A stretch of DNA of 64,000 bases from NCBI GenBank assembly GCA_964561475.1, contig CAZLPU010000015.1, positions 8,899 to 72,898 on the forward strand. Reading direction: 5' to 3'. Position numbers and translations under genes: made by a program. Below the pieces are notes generated by a model. The model worked only from the letters and a program-made list of their open reading frames with translations. It did not search any database and had not been told where the DNA came from. Positions 25,936 to 34,696 of this stretch are shown piece after piece. Each line of letters starts with the position of its first letter. Positions within the stretch are counted from its first letter, which is position 1. This DNA comes from CAYUYV01 sp964561475. Its GTDB lineage: Bacteria > Pseudomonadota > Alphaproteobacteria > JAJFIK01.

Positions 25936-27027
25936 TTAGCCGATGGTCCCGATCAGAACGTCGATGGCTTCACCAACAGTGCGCCCCTCGTTCAGGGCGG
26001 TGTAGGACAGGGCCATACGGTGGCGCAGAACCGGGTGGGCGATCGCCGCCACATCATCCAGGGACGGCGCGAAACGCCCATCCATCAGTGCCCGGGCCCG
26101 CACGCCCAGCATCAGGGCCTGGGACGCCCTGGGGCCCGGACCCCAGGCGACATGCTCTTCCACATTATCAAGGGCGCTCTGGCCGGGACGGGCATTGCGC
26201 ACCAGGGTCAAAATGCCGTCGAGCACATCCTCGCCCACGGGCATGCGCCGCACCAGGGCCTGGGCCTTCATCAGCCGCTCCGGATCCAGCACCGCGCGCA
26301 CGGCAGCCGAGCCCGAGCCGGTGGTGGCCAGCAGCATGCGCCGTTCCGCGTCATAGTGGGGATAGCCCACGTCGATCTGCATCAGGAAGCGGTCCAACTG
26401 GGCTTCCGGCAGGGGATAGGTGCCTTCCTGCTCGAGCGGGTTCTGGGTGGCGAGCACATGGAAGGGCTGGGGCAGATCATGGCGTTCGCCTGCGATGGTC
26501 ACATGGCGTTCCTGCATGGCCTGGAGCAGGGCGGACTGGGTTCGGGGGCTGGCGCGGGTGATCTCGTCGGCCATCAGAAGCTGGGTGAACACCGGCCCCT
26601 TGATGAAGCGGAACGCCCGTTTGCCGTCTTCCCCTTCCTCCAGGACCTCCGAACCCAGAATATCCCCCGGCATCAGATCCGGCGTGAACTGGATACGTTT
26701 GGCCTCAAGCCCCATCACAGTCGAGAGGGTGTCCACAAGAAGGGTTTTCGCAAGGCCGGGCACCCCCACAAGCAGGGCATGGCCGCCGCACAGCAAGGTC
26801 ATCAGCACCTGATCGATGACCTCTTCCTGGCCGAACACGGCCTCACCAACGGCTTCCTGCACGGATTGAATGGCAGCGCCGGTTTCCTTGACTTCCTCAA
26901 GGATCCGGTCCGCGTCCTCCGGTGACATCTCGGCGTCAGCGCCGTTGTATTGGGAACCCTGGTCCACGTCCTGGTCGTTATCGTCCAGGGACTGATCTTC
27001 CGGGTCGGTGGCTTCAACAACCTGCAT
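25936..27027 (-). CDS. moxR: MoxR-family AAA+ ATPase
   Basis: A 363-aa AAA+ ATPase. The Walker A motif is GVPGLAKTLLVDT, Walker B is LLMADEITRASP and the sensor region is LATQNPLEQEGTYPLPEAQL. The first ~35 residues are an acidic low-complexity tail (DDNDQDVDQ), and a Met at residue 34 (MSPEDADRI) could be the true start. MoxR proteins act as chaperones for maturation of metalloenzymes or envelope complexes with vWA partners. It heads the operon with DUF58, DUF4159 and the GATase-like membrane protein. Confidence 0.93.
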   Translation of the reverse strand: MQVVEATDPEDQSLDDNDQDVDQGSQYNGADAEMSPEDADRILEEVKETGAAIQSVQEAVGEAVFGQEEVIDQVLMTLLCGGHALLVGVPGLAKTLLVDTLSTVMGLEAKRIQFTPDLMPGDILGSEVLEEGEDGKRAFRFIKGPVFTQLLMADEITRASPRTQSALLQAMQERHVTIAGERHDLPQPFHVLATQNPLEQEGTYPLPEAQLDRFLMQIDVGYPHYDAERRMLLATTGSGSAAVRAVLDPERLMKAQALVRRMPVGEDVLDGILTLVRNARPGQSALDNVEEHVAWGPGPRASQALMLGVRARALMDGRFAPSLDDVAAIAHPVLRHRMALSYTALNEGRTVGEAIDVLIGTIG

Positions 27028-27348
27028 GATCGGATCGACATCCTCTGCTTCTTACCGGCGCCAGGCCGGCATCTGCCCCCGATTCGGCGTTTCCGCGCTT
27101 CGGAAGCCCTGTGATTGTGCTGTTCCCGCCCCAGACCCTAACGCCGTTATGGGCATGACGTGCCGATCTTCCCGGCCTGTACCCTCTTTCCGGCCCGGTC
27201 CCTCTTTCCTGCCCGACAAGCCGGAGCGTTACTGACGGCTTTTCATTAGAGGCCTTCTCACCGGAGCCATTATTTGGGGCAGGTGCAAGGAACGGCCCAT
27301 ACCCTGTCCGTGACCATGACCATCGAGCCCGCCGGATCCTACGGGTGA

Positions 27349-27377
27349 TTTGCGTTTTCGATCTCCTAAAACGCAAA
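27349..27377. promoter_or_regulatory. Perfect inverted repeat upstream of moxR operon
   Basis: TTTGCGTTTT and AAAACGCAAA separated by nine bases. It is AT-richer than its surroundings and placed 322 bases before moxR. It may be an operator or a transcript hairpin; no T tract follows on either strand to make it a clear terminator. Confidence 0.45.
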
Positions 27378-27607
27378 GACTTTCCGCGGACCTTCCTCGG
27401 GAGGTTCATTTCGACCCCTGGCCCGGACCCCGCCCCCCATTGTGGCTCACTCCAGCCGCCAAACCCCGCAAGCCATCAAATCCGGCCACCGGCTATCCGC
27501 TACCCGGCTGTCCTCGGGCAAAGCCGCATGCGCACCAGGGCTTTTTCGCCTTGGGCTGGAGCGTGTCAACACAAGGTTTCAACAGGATGGCCCTATTTAG
27601 GCGGACC

Positions 27608-27663
27608 GGCTCCCCCGTGTTGGCTCCCCCGTGTTGACGGTCCCGTGTTGACGGTCCCGTGTG
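27608..27663. repeat. 14-bp tandem array, four units
   Basis: Units GGCTCCCCCGTGTT (twice) then GACGGTCCCGTGTT (about twice), contiguous. Confidence 0.9.
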
Positions 27664-27878
27664 CCGGTGGCCGTGCGGAGAACGGCTTCAGTCCATCCGC
27701 CCCACCTCGGTCCGGTCCATGCAGGTGCTTCACCCATTCAAGGAACCCGGGGGGTCGGCGAGCATGAAACCGGGAAGCCGCCAGGGCGCCATGTCCGGTG
27801 GCCAGCCCATCGGTGGAGATTTAAGGTGCGCAACAATGGAGCAGGCATACCCCTGCTTTCAAGCTCAGGGAGGCACGG

Positions 27879-28520
27879 ATGACCGATACTCCTCCAAAAA
27901 ACGACGGCCCCGGCGCGGACGCATCCCAGCCACCGCCGATACGCGGTCTCGATGAAGCGAGGGTGGCGCTGGAAACAGCCGGCCGCAAGCCCCGGGCGCT
28001 GCCGCCGGTCCATCTCTGGAACCCGCCCGATTGCGGAGCGATCGACATCCGCATCCGCCGGGACGGGGTGTGGGAATATCTCGGCTCGGAAATCCGCCGC
28101 CCCGCTCTCGTGCGGCTGTTTTCCACCATTTTGCGCCGGGAGCCGGACGGTTCCTATGTGCTGGTCACCCCCGTCGAAAAGATGACCATCCAGGTAGAGG
28201 ATGCTCCCTTCGTCGCGGTCGGCTTGCAGGCCGATGGCACGGGCCAGGGACAGGTCCTCACCTTCCGCACCAATGTGGGCGATGTGGTGCGCGCTGATGG
28301 GGATCATCCCATTGATGTGCATATCGACCCGGACACCGCTGAGCCTTCGCCCTATATTCATGTCAGGTCCGCACTGCACGCGTTGATCGCCCGGCCCGTC
28401 TTTTATGATCTCGTCGAACTCGCATCGGAAGCCGACGTGGACGGGCAGGTGATGTTCGGGGTCTGGAGCGCAGGCTTTTTCTTCCCCTTTGCCCCTTCCG
28501 CGGAGGTTCATGGCGGCTAG
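27879..28520 (+). CDS. DUF1285 domain protein
   Basis: A 213-aa protein of the DUF1285 family. Its signature segments are VHLWNPPDCGAIDIRIRRDG and VWEYLGSEIRRPALVRLFST, followed by YVLVTPVEKMTIQVEDAPFV. Soluble, function unknown. In many alphaproteobacteria this gene sits between the MoxR cluster and the CoA pyrophosphatase / CCA enzyme, as here. Confidence 0.9.
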   Translation: MTDTPPKNDGPGADASQPPPIRGLDEARVALETAGRKPRALPPVHLWNPPDCGAIDIRIRRDGVWEYLGSEIRRPALVRLFSTILRREPDGSYVLVTPVEKMTIQVEDAPFVAVGLQADGTGQGQVLTFRTNVGDVVRADGDHPIDVHIDPDTAEPSPYIHVRSALHALIARPVFYDLVELASEADVDGQVMFGVWSAGFFFPFAPSAEVHGG

Positions 28521-28686
28521 CCGCTGGAGCCTGGTTCTGGAGTGGTGCCCCATCACGCGACGATAGCGGGTGGTGTGGAACCGGGCGAAGGGACCATGGG
28601 CTTTGCGGACGACAAGCCATGAATCGATCCAGTCTGGATGCCAGCCCTGAACGGTGTTGGCCCAGAGCGATGTTGGCTGGATCGGT

Positions 28687-28766
28687 GATGGCCCGAATCC
28701 GAGATGGGCCGGAAGCTTGATGGCCCGGAACCGTGATGGCCCGGAACCGTGATGGCCCAGTACCGT
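28687..28766. repeat. 16-bp tandem array, five units
   Basis: Five copies of GATGGCCCGGAACCGT with up to five changes in the outer ones, plus a final GATGG. The array abuts the ribosome-binding site of the CoA pyrophosphatase, so copy number would change its leader. Confidence 0.93.
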
Positions 28767-28785
28767 GATGGAGGGGAGGTGAGCC

Positions 28786-29442
28786 GTGAAAGAGGACCTG
28801 TTGCGCCGGATCGCCGACCGTCTGGAACCCATTTCCCACGACGTGGATCACAGCGATCCGGTGACCAGCGATTTCGATCTGGCGCCTTATCCCCGGCCTG
28901 AAAACCGTCCGGCCCGGGGTGCCGCGGGCCAGGGCAGTCTCGATGATCTGCGGCCCGCATCCGTTCTGGTGCCGTTTGTCGACCGGGATCATGAACTGAC
29001 CGTCCTGCTGACCCGGCGGGCGGATCATCTGACCCGGCACGCAGGCCAAGTCAGTTTCCCGGGGGGCAGGGTCGATCCGGAGGACCGGTCACCAGTCCAC
29101 ACCGCCTTGAGAGAGGCCCATGAAGAAGTGGGCCTTCACCCCAAGCTGGTGTCGCTTCTGGGCATCAGCGATACCTATGAGACTGTGACTGGTTTTTGCG
29201 TGATGCCGGTCCTGGCGCTGGTGGATGGGGCGTTTGAGCCCCGGCCCGACCCGGGTGAGGTAGCGGAGGTGTTCGAAGTGCCTGCGGCTTTTCTGTTCGA
29301 TGTGGCCAATCATGAGCGCCACAATGTTGAATTCCAGGGAAAACCACGCAGCTTTTACGCAATACCCTATGAAAACCATTATATCTGGGGCGCAACTGCC
29401 GCCATGATTGTGGCGCTCCACCGGAGGCTGTACATCGAATGA
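28786..29442 (+). CDS. CoA pyrophosphatase (NUDIX, NudL-like)
   Basis: A 218-aa NUDIX enzyme that cleaves CoA to 4-phosphopantetheine and 3',5'-ADP. The CoA-type motif LTRRADHLTRHAGQVSFPGG precedes the Nudix box (GGRVDPED, then LREAHEEVGL). GTG 28786 has GAGGGGAGG upstream. Its stop overlaps the next start (ATGA), so it is in an operon with DUF6111 and cca. Confidence 0.92.
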   Translation: MKEDLLRRIADRLEPISHDVDHSDPVTSDFDLAPYPRPENRPARGAAGQGSLDDLRPASVLVPFVDRDHELTVLLTRRADHLTRHAGQVSFPGGRVDPEDRSPVHTALREAHEEVGLHPKLVSLLGISDTYETVTGFCVMPVLALVDGAFEPRPDPGEVAEVFEVPAAFLFDVANHERHNVEFQGKPRSFYAIPYENHYIWGATAAMIVALHRRLYIE

Positions 29443-29744
29443 TCAGACTAATCTTGATCGAACTCGCCCTTATTCTGCTGCCGTTTATCGGTTACGGCCT
29501 CTGGCAATGGTTCACGAAGGGCCATGCCCCGTTCGGACGGAATGCATGGGCGGACTCACCCATTCAATGGCTTCTGCTTGGCGGGCTTGGACTGGCGGTC
29601 GTGACCTTGGCCTTGTTCCTCTTCACCACCGGTCCGGAAGGACGCTATGAGGTGCCCACGGAGCCCCGCCAGGGCCCGCCGGATTACCAGCCCCCCGAAG
29701 ACCCGGATCCGGACTCTGAATCGGGATCCGATACCAGTCTGTAA
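29439..29744 (+). CDS. DUF6111-like small membrane protein
   Basis: A 101-aa protein with two membrane segments (LILIELALILLPFIGYGLW and WLLLGGLGLAVVTLALFLF) and a Pro/Asp-rich C-terminal tail. Location between the CoA pyrophosphatase and the CCA enzyme is typical of DUF6111. Function unknown. Confidence 0.75.
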   Translation: MIRLILIELALILLPFIGYGLWQWFTKGHAPFGRNAWADSPIQWLLLGGLGLAVVTLALFLFTTGPEGRYEVPTEPRQGPPDYQPPEDPDPDSESGSDTSL

Positions 29745-29752
29745 GGCGCTCT

Positions 29753-31081
29753 ATGCCGCTCGCCCCCGTCCGCCGTCTCGCACCGTCCCAGGCGCCCTGG
29801 CTCAGGGCACCGGCCACACGGCTCGTGATCGAGGCGCTTCACCAGAAGACCGGCGGCAATGAAGGGGATCTGGTCCGGTTTGTGGGGGGCTGTGTGCGCA
29901 ACACCCTGCTGGGTGCCCCCGTGGACGACCTGGACATCGCCACGGTGCTTGAACCGCCCACGGTCATGGAACGACTGGAGAGGGCTAAGCTTAAGGCCGT
30001 GCCCACGGGACTGGCCCACGGCACCGTGACCGCCGTCGCCCAGGGCAAACCCTTCGAAATCACCACCCTGCGCCGGGACGTGGCCACCGATGGCCGCCAT
30101 GCGGTGGTGTCCTTCTCCACCGACTGGGCGGAAGATGCCCGGCGGCGGGATTTCACCATGAACGCCCTTTACGCCGCCCCGGACGGCACCCTCCATGATC
30201 CCTTGGGCGGGCTTGCGGATCTGGACGCCCGGCGGGTGCGCTTTATTGGAGAGGCCCGCCAGCGCATTCGGGAAGACTATTTGCGGATCCTGAGGTTTTT
30301 CCGCTTCCACGCCTGGTATGGCCAGGGCGTCATGGACCAGGAGGGCCTCAGAGCCATCGCCGGTGGGATTGCCGGGCTTGCCGGTTTGTCCGGAGAACGC
30401 ATCCAGCGGGAAATGTTCAAACTGTTGGACGCCGCTGATCCAGTGCCAGCCCTGAAGGCCATGGAGGCAGCAGGGGTTTTGGACGCGCTTTTGCCGCCGG
30501 GCGCCGCACTCCCCTGGATCGAGGCTTTGGTCCTGCTCGAACGGGATCTGGATGTGTCTCCCGACAGCATGCGCCGGTTCGCGGCTCTGGTCCTGGATGG
30601 GGAGGAAGACGGGTCCGCCCTGTCCGCAAGATGGCGCCTGTCCAAGGCTCAATCCGCCCATCTCCAGACTTTGGCGAGGCTCATCAAAAATGGGCCTATC
30701 AAGAACGGGCTCCTCGACAAGGGACTGGCCCCTGACACCGGGAGTGAGGGCTGGCGGCCTCCCTCCGATCCGGCCTTGCGCCGTCTGATCTATGAGGCGG
30801 GGAGCCGTGCCGCCATGGACTGGCTCCTGCTGGCCGCGGCCCGGCATTCCCGGCAAGGGGTGAGCGTTTCCGATTGCACGAATGGGCTGAGGCTTGTTCG
30901 AACCTGGACCGCGCCCCGTTTTCCCCTTCAGGGCCGGGATGCCTTGGACGCGGGCGTGCCTTCAGGGCCGCCCATCGGGACGGCTCTGTCCCGGCTCGAG
31001 ACGGAATGGATCGCCTCAGATTTCACCCTCGGTCCGGATGAGCTGCGCGCCCGGTTGCAGGCCATCGCCCGGTCATCCTGA
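29753..31081 (+). CDS. cca: CCA tRNA nucleotidyltransferase
   Basis: A 442-aa class II nucleotidyltransferase-fold enzyme that adds or repairs the tRNA 3' CCA. It has VGGCVRN and the metal-binding DLDIA acidic pair. RRRDFTMNALY and the ERIQREMFKLL neck helix also match the family. The C-terminal half is helical. It is the last gene of the DUF1285-nudL-DUF6111-cca group. Confidence 0.94.
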   Translation: MPLAPVRRLAPSQAPWLRAPATRLVIEALHQKTGGNEGDLVRFVGGCVRNTLLGAPVDDLDIATVLEPPTVMERLERAKLKAVPTGLAHGTVTAVAQGKPFEITTLRRDVATDGRHAVVSFSTDWAEDARRRDFTMNALYAAPDGTLHDPLGGLADLDARRVRFIGEARQRIREDYLRILRFFRFHAWYGQGVMDQEGLRAIAGGIAGLAGLSGERIQREMFKLLDAADPVPALKAMEAAGVLDALLPPGAALPWIEALVLLERDLDVSPDSMRRFAALVLDGEEDGSALSARWRLSKAQSAHLQTLARLIKNGPIKNGLLDKGLAPDTGSEGWRPPSDPALRRLIYEAGSRAAMDWLLLAAARHSRQGVSVSDCTNGLRLVRTWTAPRFPLQGRDALDAGVPSGPPIGTALSRLETEWIASDFTLGPDELRARLQAIARSS

Positions 31082-31087
31082 AACGAC

Positions 31088-31121
31088 AATGCCCCGGCCG
31101 CGCAAGGGCAGCCAGGGCATT
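31088..31121 (+). terminator. Weak hairpin after cca
   Basis: AATGCCC pairs with GGGCATT across a 20-base loop a few bases after the cca stop, with only TTGAT following. A weak terminator candidate. Confidence 0.35.
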
Positions 31122-31157
31122 TGATCAGTCAATCTCATGCTCGAAGCAGAGCCGGTG

Positions 31158-31607
31158 TCAGGTCCGGGCCCGCTCGATCACCATCAGCACTGCTGAAGCG
31201 GCCACCACGGCCACGGCGGTGAAGAACAGGGAACTGTCCGCGGCGGCGCCTGGTTCGGAGACCACCTCAACGCCCAGATCCGTGAACAGGTGGAAGAAGA
31301 CGGCACCAACCATCAGCAGGAAGGCGAGGCCCGCGCCGAAGAAGCGGGTGGCGGGGATCAGCAGGAGGATGGAGGCCAAAAGCTCCGCGCCGCCCACGCC
31401 GTACCGGCCATAGGGCTCGAAAACCGTGAGGCCGAACCACTGGTTCACGGTCCGGTCGATGCTTTGGAAAATGTTCCGGCTGATGTCGATCACATCCTGG
31501 GATGCAAAGCCATGGATATCGCCGAACTTGAAGAACAGGGACGGCAGGAACACCGCACAGATGAACAGGGCCAGAACCCAGGACAGGATGGTCAGAACAA
31601 TCCGCAT
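31158..31607 (-). CDS. DoxX-like integral membrane protein
   Basis: A 149-aa protein with four hydrophobic helices (~8-25, 65-82, 85-105, 122-140). The GVGGAELLASILLLIPATRF segment is typical of DoxX/DoxD-like proteins. ATG 31607 is chosen because the AGGAG ribosome-binding site overlaps the upstream alternative GTG (31622). Function unknown; related proteins are linked to redox or thiosulfate metabolism. Confidence 0.78.
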   Translation of the reverse strand: MRIVLTILSWVLALFICAVFLPSLFFKFGDIHGFASQDVIDISRNIFQSIDRTVNQWFGLTVFEPYGRYGVGGAELLASILLLIPATRFFGAGLAFLLMVGAVFFHLFTDLGVEVVSEPGAAADSSLFFTAVAVVAASAVLMVIERART

Positions 31608-31844
31608 GATCGATCTCCTCACGCATTGGAAAGATCGGCAGCGTCAGGATGCCCCCCTGTACCCCGCCTGTTACACTTTTGACCCTGCCATGGACCCCTC
31701 AACGGGCGTTTCGGCAGTCAAAACTTTCGTTTTGTGGGCGGAAAGCTATCACAAATTGCCGCAGCGCTGCCAGCACCCTGCGAACACTGCTTCGTGAGCG
31801 TTCGCCGTTCCCGTGCAAAGTCCGTTTCGGATTAAGGCTCTAAC

Positions 31845-32948
31845 TCAGGGCCAGGACACATCCGGGGGCAGGGACATGAGAATCGCTTCGGTGTTGCCGC
31901 CGGTTTTCAGACCGAACTGGGTGCCCCGGTCGTAGAGCAGGTTGAACTCCACATAGCGGCCCCGGCGGACCCGTTGTTCCTGTTTTTCGGCCTCGGTCCA
32001 TTCCTCATGCATGCGCCGACGCACCAGCACCGGATAGATCAGCAGGAACGCCTCGCCCACGGCCCGGGTGAAGGCAAAATCCCGGGACCAGTCGCCGCTG
32101 TCCAGATAGTCGTAGAAAATGCCGCCAATGCCCCGGTGCTCGTTCCGGTGGGGCAGGTGGAAATAGGAATCACACCATTCCGTGTAGAGCTTGTAGGCCT
32201 GCCGGTCGAAAGGATCGCAGGCCGCCCGCATCGCCGCGTGAAAATCCCGGGCGTCCGGGAAGGTCCGGTCCCGTTGGTACCCCAGCATGGGGGTCAGGTC
32301 CGCGCCGCCGCCAAACCAGCCCCGGGTTGTCACAATGTGCCGGGTGTTCATGTGGACCGTGGGCACCCGGGGGGACCGGGGATGGATCACCAGGGAAATG
32401 CCGCTAGCCCAGAAGCGCGGGTCGTCTTCCGCACCGGGGATCTGTTTGGCGAAATCCGGGCTGAAGGTGCCTTCCACGGCGGAAATGTTGACGCCGGCTT
32501 TTTCGAACACCCGTCCGCGCAGGACCGACATCACGCCGCCCCCTCCCTTGGACATGGCGCCCTTGGACATGCCGCCGGTGGCCAAATCGTCGTCGGCGGT
32601 GCTGTCGTTGCGGTCCCAGGCGGTGCGGACAAACCGGGCCGGGGGCTGGTTACCGCCGTCGCAATGGGGGGCCAGATCGTCTTCGATGCGCTGGAGCGCG
32701 GCGCAGATCCGGTTGCGCAGGCTCTCGAACCAGCGGCGGGCCTCCGCCTTGCGCAGGGCCATGGTCTCCGCGGAAATGTCCTCGGCCCGACGGGCCTTCA
32801 GGGAGGCCACCGCCTGATCCCGTGATCCGGGCAGGTTCAGGCTGCCCCGGGCATCTGCGGCTGTGGAACCGGTGCCGGGTGTCGGCGCAGCTGGTGTCAC
32901 CTGGGCCGGTTCGTTGGGCTGGCCAAGGGGCATGGTTGGATCGCTCAT
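31845..32948 (-). CDS. hemF: Oxygen-dependent coproporphyrinogen III oxidase
   Basis: A 367-aa enzyme of heme biosynthesis, coproporphyrinogen III to protoporphyrinogen IX using O2. It shows WFGGGADLTPMLGY, HRNEHRGIGGIFYD and GRYVEFNLLYDRGTQFGL, all diagnostic. An N-terminal extension of about 55 Pro/Ala/Thr-rich residues precedes the domain. It overlaps trmL by four bases as the second gene of a pair. Aerobic heme supply fits the bc1 complex nearby. Confidence 0.95.
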   Translation of the reverse strand: MSDPTMPLGQPNEPAQVTPAAPTPGTGSTAADARGSLNLPGSRDQAVASLKARRAEDISAETMALRKAEARRWFESLRNRICAALQRIEDDLAPHCDGGNQPPARFVRTAWDRNDSTADDDLATGGMSKGAMSKGGGGVMSVLRGRVFEKAGVNISAVEGTFSPDFAKQIPGAEDDPRFWASGISLVIHPRSPRVPTVHMNTRHIVTTRGWFGGGADLTPMLGYQRDRTFPDARDFHAAMRAACDPFDRQAYKLYTEWCDSYFHLPHRNEHRGIGGIFYDYLDSGDWSRDFAFTRAVGEAFLLIYPVLVRRRMHEEWTEAEKQEQRVRRGRYVEFNLLYDRGTQFGLKTGGNTEAILMSLPPDVSWP

Positions 32949-33433
32949 GGGTGGGGAGCTCCGCTATCGCAGGTCGTTTGGGGGAATCCGCCAGTCTGGC
33001 GCAGACCTTCTGCCAGAACCATCGCGCCGCACACGGCCACATTCAAGGACCGCTTGCCTTCGACCATGGGAACGAGAAGGCGGGCATCGGCCCGGTCATG
33101 GACCGGAGCGGGCACGCCGGCGCTCTCGCGCCCCAGCAAAAGGGTGTCTCCGGGTTCAAAGCCGAAGGCGGTGTAGGCCAGCCGGGCCTGGGTGGTTAAA
33201 AGCACGAGGCGGCCCTGGCTGCGTTCCGGCGCACCGAGAAAGGCTTCCCAGGACGCGTGGTGGGAGTATCCCGCCGGATCGATGTAATCAAGGCCCGCCC
33301 GCCGCAGGGCCGAGGCAGAAAACGCAAAACCGCACGGCCCAATAATATCCAGGGGAACACCCAGACAGCTCCCCAGGCGCAGCAGCGTCCCGGTGTTCTG
33401 GGCAATATCCGGTTGATAAAGGGCGAGACGCAT
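32945..33433 (-). CDS. trmL: tRNA (cytidine(34)-2'-O)-methyltransferase TrmL
   Basis: A 162-aa SPOUT methyltransferase. It opens with LALYQPDIAQNTGTLLRL and ends with the knot motifs LLLGRESAGVP and RSLNVAVCGAMVLAE. It methylates the wobble 2'-OH of tRNA-Leu in characterised members. Met at 33433 (MRLALYQ) is the family start; the frame's earlier Mets lack homology. Co-transcribed with hemF. Confidence 0.92.
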   Translation of the reverse strand: MRLALYQPDIAQNTGTLLRLGSCLGVPLDIIGPCGFAFSASALRRAGLDYIDPAGYSHHASWEAFLGAPERSQGRLVLLTTQARLAYTAFGFEPGDTLLLGRESAGVPAPVHDRADARLLVPMVEGKRSLNVAVCGAMVLAEGLRQTGGFPQTTCDSGAPHP

Positions 33434-34166
33434 TGCCAACCTTGTTTGAGCTTTGACGGACCGTCCCCATGGGCACCGGGTGAAAGCCGATGACATGGCC
33501 GATTGCATGAAAGGGTGCTTCCGAGCATGCCGGGTGCTTTGGCGCGCTCCTCCACTGGCTTCAATCCTCGTTCAAGGGACTGTGTTGAGAAGAACAGTCT
33601 GGCAGGCTCGGGCGGGCAAGCCAAAACCGAATCGGATCATCCCGTGACGGCCTACAAGCGCCGGGTCTGCGTCCCCTGAGCGTGTGCAGGCCTAGTCCGA
33701 TGCACTATTGCGGCAACCTGCCACTGGTGCGCCCAATGGCATTTACCTAGGTTCGGCTTACCGGATCGGAGAAGAATTTTCACACTATTTGCGGTCACGG
33801 TGCCCCGGTCCGGTGGTCATCGGCGCGCCAGAGGGCTGACACGGCCGCATGTGCGGCGAAACTGTAGCGGCAACGTGGTTTTGACACGGCCATGTCCGGC
33901 TGTGTATGGACAGCGCCAAGCACAGGGCCGATTTGGGGCGCGTCCCTATGTGGACTTTGCTCTATTCCGGTATCGGCGTAGATAGGAACGTGTCGGATTG
34001 GTTTGGCGGGTTCGGCATTTCCATCGGTAACAGCGCTGAGAATGCGTGATGTCGGGGAGGAAAGACCGGTGGTCTTGATACCCTGCCCTTGAGACCAGTC
34101 AGCAATCGCCGTTTTCCCGGTGGGATCCGTTCCCGGGGGAAACGCAGGGAAGGAACGAGGTGACCG
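33434..34166. other. Intergenic region, 733 bases, no gene seen
   Basis: Divergent spacer between trmL and petA. Neither strand offers a coding frame with family features, and no tRNA-like TpsiC pattern or strong hairpin was seen. The petABC promoter should be here. Confidence 0.6.
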
Positions 34167-34691
34167 GTGTCTTCCACCCATGAAGAAGAGCCCACACGGC
34201 GTGATTTCATCTATCTCGCGACCGGCGCCTTCGCGGCCGTCGGTGGCGGTCTCACCGCGTGGCCATTTATTGACACGATGAACCCGTCTGCCGCCGTACA
34301 GGCCCTGGCGACGGTGGATGTGGATCTCACACCCATTGCCGTAGGCCAGCAGGTCAGCGTGCTCTGGCAGGGCAAGCCGGTCTTCATCCGGCACCGCACC
34401 GCCGAGGACATCAAGCAGGCCAACAGCGTCGAGCTGGATGCCCTGCCCGACCCCCAGGACGATGCGGAACGCCACATGCCCGGCAAGCCGGAATGGCTGG
34501 TGATGATCGGTGTGTGCACCCACCTGGGCTGCGTGCCGCTCTCGGACGCCGGGGATTTCGACGGCTGGTTCTGCCCCTGCCACGGCTCCCACTACGACAG
34601 CTCCGGGCGCATCCGCCGCGGCCCGGCGCCCCGGAACCTCGATGTTCCGGACCGCGAATTTGTTTCTGACACCATGATCCGGATCGGGTAA
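34167..34691 (+). CDS. petA: Ubiquinol-cytochrome c reductase Rieske Fe-S subunit
   Basis: A 174-aa Rieske protein of the bc1 complex. Its N-terminal twin-arginine signal-anchor (TRRDFIYLATGAF) indicates Tat export with a retained helix. The [2Fe-2S] ligands are in CTHLGC (C117, H119, with C122 in the disulfide) and CPCHGS (C136, H139, with C138 in the disulfide). GTG start (34167) is in a GAGGTGACCG context. First gene of petABC, with five bases before petB. Confidence 0.96.
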   Translation: MSSTHEEEPTRRDFIYLATGAFAAVGGGLTAWPFIDTMNPSAAVQALATVDVDLTPIAVGQQVSVLWQGKPVFIRHRTAEDIKQANSVELDALPDPQDDAERHMPGKPEWLVMIGVCTHLGCVPLSDAGDFDGWFCPCHGSHYDSSGRIRRGPAPRNLDVPDREFVSDTMIRIG

Positions 34692-34696
34692 TCGCG

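Larger units (their letters stand above)
27028..27878. promoter_or_regulatory. Divergent spacer between moxR and DUF1285 genes
   Basis: This 851-base region has no supported gene. It holds a perfect 10-bp inverted repeat (27349-27377) and a four-copy 14-bp array (27608-27663). The promoters of both divergent operons should lie here. Confidence 0.6.

Noticed and set aside
33434..34166. A tRNA or small RNA gene in the trmL-petA spacer
   Set aside because: No TpsiC-arm pattern with a matching acceptor stem was found in either orientation; the segment TTCAATCCTCG has no partner arms.
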